Source: Larix sibirica
Lineage: Eukaryota > Streptophyta > Pinopsida > Pinales > Pinaceae
Direction: 5' to 3'
Assembly (NCBI GenBank): GCA_004151065.3
Contig: NWUY0300009404.1
Coordinates: 30,117-51,656 of the forward strand
DNA: 21,540 nt
Shown here: in pieces, positions 10,701 through 19,700 of the stretch
Position numbering within the stretch: position 1 is the first letter of the stretch
Layout: each line of letters starts with the position of its first letter
Notes under the pieces: model-generated
What the model saw: the letters and a program-made list of their open reading frames with translations, nothing else
Database searches by the model: none
Told to the model about the DNA's origin: nothing
Position numbers and translations under genes: made by a program

Positions 10701-13700
10701 TAAAAAGTGTCATGTTGATTGAACTAAACCAAGGGCAAAGGATCTTCCAACTTGTGCATTTGATTGTCTCTTGAATATGTGATAACCAAGATTAATCAGT
10801 GTATTTGAACCATCAAACATCAACTAATTATTAAACATAATTCAATATATGAGGATTGAGGCAGCCAAAGCTCACTGTGATTAGCTATTAGAATTGAATT
10901 ATCGGTGTAACATGTAACTCTAGCCTCAGTACATTCATATATATCATTATGTATTTGTAACCAAGGCCATATTTTATTTCATTTATTGTATACTAGTTTT
11001 GTGGTTAAGGTTGACCTAGTCAAACTTGATATGTAGGCTCAATAACCCACTTGGAGTGTGTGTCTGTATTATGTGGGTCCATAACCCCTCCTAGGAGGAC
11101 CCCTCACTTGAGTTGTATTTCTGTTTTTAACACACTTGTGCTTGGCTTTTAAACTCTCTCCAGCACACTAGACCTATCTCTCTCTAGCCCACTTGTGAGA
11201 AGACTTTCAAAAATTGAGTGATATTTGGCTCCATCAATTATCTTGTTGACCCTTGTCAATCTCAGCATGGTATTAGAGCAGGTGTGAACCTTATGCTCTC
11301 AATGCTTTTGGCTGATGCAAAAACTATTGGCTAGTAGCATTTTTGATAGCGTAGAACTTCTATGGTTTCCCTAGGGGTTCTAGAGGTATAAACCATAATC
11401 TAGGGTTCCATCTTTTTTCTAGGGTGTTCTTTGGTACTTTTCACCCTTCTTTAAGGCCATATTTTATTGCATTTATTGTATACTAGTTTTGTGGTTAAGG
11501 TCGACCTAGTCAAACTTGATATGTAGGCTCAATAACCACTTGGGGTGTGTGTCCGTATTATGAGGGCCCATAACCCCTACTAGGAGGACCCCTCACTTGA
11601 GTTGTATTTCTGTTTTTAAGACACTTGTGCTTGGCTTTTAAACTCTCTCAAGCACACTAGACCTATCTCTCTCTAGCATTTTTTATATTGTAGAACTTCT
11701 ATGGTTTCCCTAGGGGTTCTAGAGGTATAAACCATAATCTAGGGTTCCATCTTTTTTCTAGGGTGTTCTTCGGTACTTTTCACCCTTCTTTAAGGCCAGC
11801 ACATCCATTCATAGGGTTACATAGGGTTTTTGTACCATAAGAAACCTTCATTCTGTTGTTGCTAAGCCTATGGATTCAAGGTGGTTGTTTCCCCATCTCA
11901 GGGGCCAACTATCATTCTTGGGTGGATCAAATCACTGCCCTACTTCCAAGCAAATAAGGTTTATGGAAGTACTTGGCAAAGCCACTTTCTTTCTAAAGAT
12001 GACAATAGCTATGACCTCCTATGTTTGAAGAAGGACAAAGCTCGTGGCTTTATCACTCGTTATCTCAAGTTTGATCTCATTCATCATACCAATTATAACA
12101 AAAGTACCAAGGAAAATTAGGATACCTTCAAAACTCTCTTTGGAATGGTGAATACTACTCAGGTCAATCAACCTAACACTAAACTCTCCAATCTCAAGAT
12201 GGGTGGCTTCGACACAATTATATATTGAAAGGTTTAATATCTTAAAGGCTCACATTATTTAAGTAAGAGGAAAAGACAAAACAAATCCAGAACTTATAAA
12301 TATGGCTCTAAATAATCTCTCTCCAACTTTTAAATCTTTTGCTCTTATAATCTACAATATCCATTTTACTCTCGAGGAATTTTTTTCTAATCTCTTTTAG
12401 TATCAAGTTACCTTAAGGAATATGGGTGAATATGATTTTCTCAACCCCTCTTAAATCTAGGACCAATGAGGGTAAAGGGGTATACTCAAGTACTCCAAAA
12501 AGAAAAGATTCATATGTGGCTATTGTCATCAGGGCCATCTCTTCATGTCTTTCCTTGCTCGTATTTAAAAAATTGAATAGCTTGCAAGATTTGCAATAGG
12601 CAACAAAGAAATTTTTGATGAGCATGTTGGATCTTCTCATAGTGCATATTTAGCAATACACTCTACACTTTGGTCCTTCTCTCAACAAGAATGGATTGTT
12701 GATTCTAGAGCTATCAACATGTGACCAAACATGAACACCATCTCTTCGATGTGTTGGATCAAGTCTTCTTTCTATTTACTACATTGAACACCAATATAAT
12801 GGTGGAATTTGTTTGGATCGATCAATTGTAAAGGATATGATTGTTTCAAACAGAGAAGGGTTTGTTGCTATGGTAGCTAATGCCAATCACAATAGCATGC
12901 TATGACATCCATCTCAATCACATCACGTATGGATCTTTGCAACATAAAGAGTCAACCATATGGTTAATGATCTTCCACGGATTGAACCATGGAATATTGT
13001 CTATGAGTAATGGGGAAACATCATCAAGAGTCCTCTCCTAAGGACAAAGCAAGGCAAGCTTCTCAACCTCTTCCTAATTCATAGTGATCTCTAGAGGCCT
13101 ATGGCCACATCTTTGATTGGGGGAGCTATGTACTTCACATTCATATGCAATTCTTCCCACTTTATTTAGGCATAAACCATTAAATCTAAGGCGATATGTT
13201 TGGAAAGTTCTCAAAATTCAAATCTCTCGTGGAAAATCAAAGCCACAAGAAGATCGAATATCTCAAGACTAATGGTGGAGGTGAATGCATTAGCAATGCT
13301 TTCAAGTGATTTCTCATATCTTAGAGCATCCCTGGGAATAGATCCATTCCTTACACTCCACAGTAAAATGGAGTAGAGAAAAAGAATATGGCTATTAAAG
13401 AAATCACTAGCAACATGCTTCACTCCATGAAAAATGAAGCTTTCATTCTAAGGAAATGTAGTCATTTCCTCATTTGCAAATCACATATCATCAATACAAC
13501 ACCTACTCGTGTTGTGATAAGTATGACTCTTTATGAAAGTATGGCAGCAAACATTCTATTTTGCATTTAAGAATCTTTGGATCTAGTGCACAGGCAAATG
13601 CACCTAATGAAAAGCAAAACACATAAGCATCTCCAAAATCCTACTACACTCTAGTTGGCTACACGTAATTTTTTTAGGGATGACGCCTTTATGATCCCAC

Positions 13701-16700
13701 CACTCACAAGGTGATTGAATATAGAGGTTATTTTTAACAAGGTTCCATTCACAGCATACCAAGACTCTCCTATTAACTCTTTCAATAGACACTTTGAATG
13801 GATCTCAACATGCTTCCATAGATCATGCTTCGTCTCATCACATGCAAGTCATCTTCTAAATGAATCCTATCATGTTTTAATGGACCCTTCTCCTTCATAG
13901 CATGATGTTTGTCATCTCTCTACCTCTACGAGTACTCTCTCAAGTACACCTTGTAGGCTTGTATAATATGTGGGTAGGCTCCTATGCCTGATGAGGACCA
14001 TATTGATGAGTCAACTAGTCTTCCTATTGCATATGTCTCACACTTCTTTAGCATACTCTCATCAATGGCTCATTCAATTCTCGTGTTGCAAACAACTTTT
14101 CACTTCTTCCGTATGATCCTAACATTTCCACTTCATTATTCAATGATGAAGATGGACGCACCCTACATGATTCCCCTGCATTGATTAATGTTATCGGATA
14201 GGTGAAGGCTGATACCTAAATGGGCGATCTCCACTCTCGTTCATGCAATGTAGTTTCTTCTTGGTCCATCCGCGTTCTATCACAAGGAATCTCCTCCGCC
14301 TCAAGCACTTGTTGATGACATTGCTAACTCCTTTTAGAACAAATGCGATGAAGTTGAGATTCTTGCTAGCCCATTTAAACACTATCAATAGGAATTTTCT
14401 CCACCATGGGCCATTACTCATTTTTTTAATGTCCTTCCTAAACTACAGAATCTCCCACCTAAATCTTTCCAGAGCTCAATCTCATCCATTGATTAGCTTG
14501 ATGGCTTTAGAAAGGAACAATGTGGAGTTCAAGGGCAGTGACCTCATTCTCTACGACCTAGGAGGTGATGTAAATTATTTAATCTAGTATTATATTGACT
14601 TCCCTCTCTAGCCCCATGATCGGCTCAATAGATGGTGTTGGAATTATTGGTATAATTCGTACATGTGGCTATGGCCTATTCATATGTATCATTATGTACT
14701 TGTAATTATCTCTAAGTCTATCTTTTGTTCGCCCGTGAGGCATAGAATAGAGGGTGAATGGGTGTATTGTTAAAACTCCAAAACTCCGTGAGTAATAACT
14801 TAAAAAAAATGTATTGTATACAAGGTTTGTGGTTTTGGCCGACCTAGTCAAACTTGATATGTAGGCTCAATTCCTTTCGTCTACTAGGAAGTTTCCTTGG
14901 TTGGAGGATAGTAAATTGGAAAAAGTGAAATTGAGACTTGAGTCTTGGGTAGGATGGAAGGACACATACAAGCTTTAAAAATACCTCAGAAAAGTCCTGG
15001 TTCAGAAAGGATTCTCCATTCTAGCAGATGTCTATCGCCTAGATGTAGGAATATGTGCATCTCAAGTTGGAAAACCAATGCAGATCTTGAACTAGAAGGA
15101 AAACAGGTTTAGACAAGCACCGATAAAGGTTTCTTATAATCTAAGGAATGAAGAGGATGCACTGGTGTGGACAGCAAATCCCTCAGGTGGGTACAACACT
15201 GCTAATCAGGGTACTCTTAAGCTTGTCCACATGAAGAAAAAGAGGATTCAAGATGGTGGTGGTCGGGGATATGGAAATTAGAAGCCCCTCTTAAAACGAA
15301 GACCTTTTTGTGGCTTGCCCTAACAAATAAAATTTTGATATGGGATCAGTGGGTCACAAAAGAACTGGAAATTTCAGGATCTGTTACTATGACACATCCT
15401 AGGCGGATCCTGGCAGATCCGGATCAAGAGCCACAGATCCTACATTAGAGTGGCAGATCTTGTAACACAGTCTTTCCCTCTCAAAAGTGGTACACGTGAT
15501 CAGAGATAGTTATTATGGCCTGCCAGAAATTCTCCTTCATACATTTTCAGGGAGAGCAACTCTATGGCAGATGACCTAGCAAAAAGGAGATGAGGTCTTC
15601 TCTCTCCCACAAAGGCAGGTTGACATCTAATTCTGTTCTATTTTGTATCTCCCATGTTGAGATCTCCATTAATGTATATGTCAATATAGTTTTTAAAGTG
15701 ATATTCTAAAGGCAAATTTCCATGATAGTAATGGGTAAATGCCCGGCATCAATTCTCACTAGCTCACTTGGTCAAGGGACGGGTATTCGCCAAGGGCAAC
15801 CCAGGTTCAAATCCCCTTTGGGTGAGTTAGTTGGGAGGCGACATCCAAAAATCCAACACAGTTGAAGGTTGGTGTGGCCCAGGCTGGGGGCGATCCCCCG
15901 GTGATTTTGATGGCTTAGATGCCCCTTGGTTGCAGTTTCTCAGCCAATGGTGGAAATGCACTGGCCCCGAGTTACGAGCATTTCTTACAAACAAAAAAAA
16001 TGGGTAAATTCCTGGCCTAATATCAGACTCTTCTATAGTCTTTCACTGGGAGCAGAGCTTCCTGGATATTTCAGTCCAAAGTCAACTACAACTATTACAA
16101 AATGTACCATTACTTATTTCGAGGGAAAAAAACTAAATACTTGAACCAAAATATTTCAATACTTGGTTTTCCCTTAGATTAATGAACTAGAAGAACAAAC
16201 TCATTAGAAGAGTTACATATTGAGTAATATTTCAGGAAGTAATGTAATGACCTGTAAAGCATCCATGGAAACAGCTGGTTCACTTTCTATTGAGTTGTCC
16301 ATTCTTTCTTCTGGTTTTATAGCTTGAGCACTTCCCAGCTGGCCATTATCTGTATGTAAATAATTCTCTTCTGGACTATCTATGCTGCCCAATAAACGAT
16401 TTTCACCGAAGATATGGGCAGTAGTTTCACGAGCAAATTTTGTCACCATGGAGAATTTTTCCAACCCGTGAATCAAAATGTCACGAGCAGGATCCCGCAA
16501 GCGCTCATGGTGAGCCCCACCATGTTTCAAACTACCAAAAACTTTATCTTGGTAGTTTTGATTGGCAGTATCCTCTGTATTCTGAATAGAAGAAGCTGAT
16601 CCTTCTATATGAAGAGAAGATCTTGTATTTGCAACTGGAAGAGCTCCAGGTAGTTCCAAAGATGTTAGACTCCTCTGCAGCAAAACAACAATCCAGACAT

Positions 16701-19700
16701 TTGCAAAATTCAACTTACGACATGGAATTTCCTTTTAGCAAAAACGAATCCCAAGACAAACAAGGAGTAAACTCTATAGACAGAAAACAAGCTTCAAGGT
16801 CTTGCCTGAGAAGGTAATTACCTGAAGCGGATCTTGAATGTCATTTACAAGAAATACATTGGCATCATCAGCAGACCTGAAAAGACAAAATATTCAGTTT
16901 GTTCAGGAGCAAAACCCTCACAATAATTCACACTGTACAGTCAACATTTACACTGCACAGTCGACCAGGCTAGCATCTAATTATCATAGATCAATATTAT
17001 ATTTTGTGCCAGGTTAGTAGCTTGAAACCACATAAGTACAGAACACTGTATTGCAGGAGACAACACTAACAATAATGGAATAAATTCTAAAACCAAATGA
17101 TTATGAATTCCTTTTCTATGGATAAGATTTCCTATATGGATATATCTCAATGCCTGTTTATTTTCTTTAAAAAATGCTTATGGTTCACTGTTTGGTGTAT
17201 GGACTCCTGTCAGTAACCTAAATTGCAAACTAAAAGGTTTTTACAGAGTGACACCTTTACAGTTGGACATATTATTGAAAATGCTATGTCTGTTGTGGTT
17301 AAACAATAAGTAATTGCTTCTCAAAACACATCTTAATTCCAATTTCCAAGATTTAGGAAAATGCAGGTAGTAAAAATAAAAGCACAAAACTTTAACAAGA
17401 AAATTCTCATTATTTCTGACAGATAAAATTAAAACTATTAAGATATTGAAATCCCAGAACATGAAATTTGTATAAGAATAGAAAAATAACCTGACAAGAA
17501 AAACATGCTCCTTCAAAGTGGCAAGAAACTCACGGACACCTCCATTATAGAAGTATAATGGTGGAAAAGCAAGGCCTGAAAACAAAAATGACAAAGGTAA
17601 ATTCCTACATTTGGCCCAAATGCACCAACTCCAATAAGTACTCAGAATGGTGCTTGACACAAAAGAGAACGCCAACAATTTGAAGTTCTATAATGTGGAA
17701 AGATAAAATTCTCAAAGATTTAGTGATCCATCACATCCTGAAGATAAAATATCCTAAAATTCATGATGCAAAAAGTTCCATATCCTACCAATCAGGCCAA
17801 TCAACCAAATGCATACATAAAATTTGATTTTTAAATCAACCGGATACCTGTTAAAATGTATAGTACATTTCTGCATGCCCAGAAAAGTCTCATATATTTC
17901 AAGGTAAATCATTATTCATTTTAGGGAAATCTGGCAGTCAGAATTTTGCTTAGAAACGGTATGTGCAAGTAACTTACCAGATGTGAGAACAACAATGACA
18001 TACTGCCATCCCAGAGGTGGCGTGTGCCGGCGAATAGATTTAACTTCCGCTAATGGCACAGCACGTATCGTATATAAGTTTCTATCTGCAATTTGCAAGG
18101 GAATAGATATAAAAGATTTATAATAAATTGAACATGGTATAACCTTTAAAAAGGCCTGGATAGATGTATTTACAAAATTTCTATTTACACAAGCAGCAGT
18201 CATAAAATTCCATCATACCTTTCTCAGAAGTCTTACTTAATATACGAGCCATGCCATCCCTCATAGTAGAGTTTTGTTTATAAGGAATCCATGTCTGCCA
18301 TGAATAAATTCCACAAATATGTTTACAAATGCAGTCTCAATGTTGAGTTAAGACATCACATAAACAAATGACTTTTAATTTTTGCATGCACCTACCAACT
18401 GCCAGGATAAGCTTGCAAAATAATTTCCTACATTCAACATATAGGAGGACACCCTACCATGAATAACGAAGAGCCTTGTTTGATCAGACGCAGTCTCCCG
18501 TTAATGCGTTCAAATGCATACTGTGTAGGATGAATTGTTACATTGTCTTTCACGTATACAACCTCAGACCCATCAGGCCCAGAACCGTTACCCAGGTCTT
18601 TCACCAAATCTTTCCTTTGCTGCTTGTTTTTTGATACCTGCAGGAACAAACAAGTAGGAAGAAGTAATTTAACAGCATTGACTCTTACAATGCAAACAAA
18701 TAATTTCAAGTTTATTAAAATGACTAAAATAAGAAGGAAAAAAATAATGTACAACACGAAGAAAAGGATTAGAGTAGGATATGAAACTATACATTAGTAC
18801 ATCAATTAACAATTAACAACCCAATTAACAAAGAAATGTACTATACACTTCTTTGTTAATTAACTATACATTAGGTTAAAAGAAAACCCCGATACCAAAA
18901 GCCCATCCATAATCTATTTTTGATATAGAATACTCAAAAGTTGAAAGGTATATATATGGAAATTGTTTAAAAAATATTGTGATAAAGTATGTTGCAAAGG
19001 TATGTCTGGATATGGGTACAGGTGTGGGTATAGTACAATTGTCAATAAGGATGAGAACAGTTTGAAGTTTCTGAAGGCTTTTATCCTCTCGGAGCTAGCA
19101 TAATACTTTTATTTAAGTAGATATTTATTAATCGCTTGTCTCCAATGACTGGTATAATACAGCAATTCGAGCCCACACTGGCTGCAAATCAGATGGCTGG
19201 TAAAGCATAGTTACCAAAAACAGTACGGCAGCCTATGTTTCTCCAGGAAATGGCCAAGCAACAGAAATGGTACAGAAATTAATTCTTGGGCGTTTCTCCC
19301 CAAAACAGTACAGCAGCCTACATTTCTCCAGGAAATGGCCAATAAACAGAAATGGTCCAGAAATTATTTCTTGGGCGTTTCTCTGCCCAGGGCAGTATTT
19401 GAAAAAATAAAATTATACATTTTTTAAAGAAAAAGAAAACAAAGAAATGAACACCTAAATATTCTGATCTAAATGTTATTTGATTTATAACACTAAATCA
19501 TATATAATGAATTACTTTTTAGTCTTAAGTGGATTTGGATTCACTGAATTATCTCGTGTATAATATGCATAGTGCAAGGGGCAACTGTTTCTCATCCCAA
19601 ATCCCTCTGGCCCCTGTTTCTCCTTCCGTTGTTATTTCCTGTTTCATTTCCCATTTCTTGTTTCTGGCAACATATATGTAAAACCCCCACCTAATTAGAG

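Larger units (their letters stand above)
10886..14869 (+). mobile_element. Degenerate Ty1/copia LTR retrotransposon, reverse transcriptase missing
   Basis: Read on the plus strand, with several stops and frameshifts. Order: 5' LTR (10886-11272), primer-binding site TGGTATTAGAGC at 11274, a duplicated leader, gag, a CCHC-like knuckle, protease, GAG-pre-integrase, integrase core, then a truncated 3' LTR (14636-14869). Protease before integrase, and the initiator-Met-tRNA-type primer site, fix the superfamily as copia. No reverse transcriptase or RNase H motif was seen between the integrase and the 3' LTR, a stretch of only about 1 kb, so that part seems deleted. It is non-functional and antisense to the host gene. 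Confidence 0.85.
9369..16251 (-). other. Intron 7 (6883 bp), nested retroelement remnants
   Basis: GT-AG intron between exons 7 and 8, a third of the window. From the left on the plus strand it holds about 1.5 kb of plain intron with a 22-bp repeat, a copia remnant (10886-14869), a LINE tail (about 14870-15600) and a SINE (15749-15999). All three retroelements read on the plus strand, opposite to the gene. Confidence 0.88.

Noticed and set aside
13984-14421. Possible reverse transcriptase region of the copia element
   Set aside because: I looked for the Y-V-D-D box and the usual lead motifs in all plus-strand frames and found none.
14243-14587. 114-codon plus-strand frame in the copia remnant
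   Set aside because: It contains no reverse transcriptase or RNase H motif; probably decayed or out-of-frame sequence.
15755-15825. Possible tRNA gene from A and B boxes
   Set aside because: No cloverleaf with a paired acceptor stem could be drawn, and the A tail and target copies show it is a SINE.
17241-17678. 145-codon frame spanning exon 5
   Set aside because: Only 17491-17575 is real exon; the rest is read-through into introns 4 and 5, with GT-AG borders giving the family-like join.
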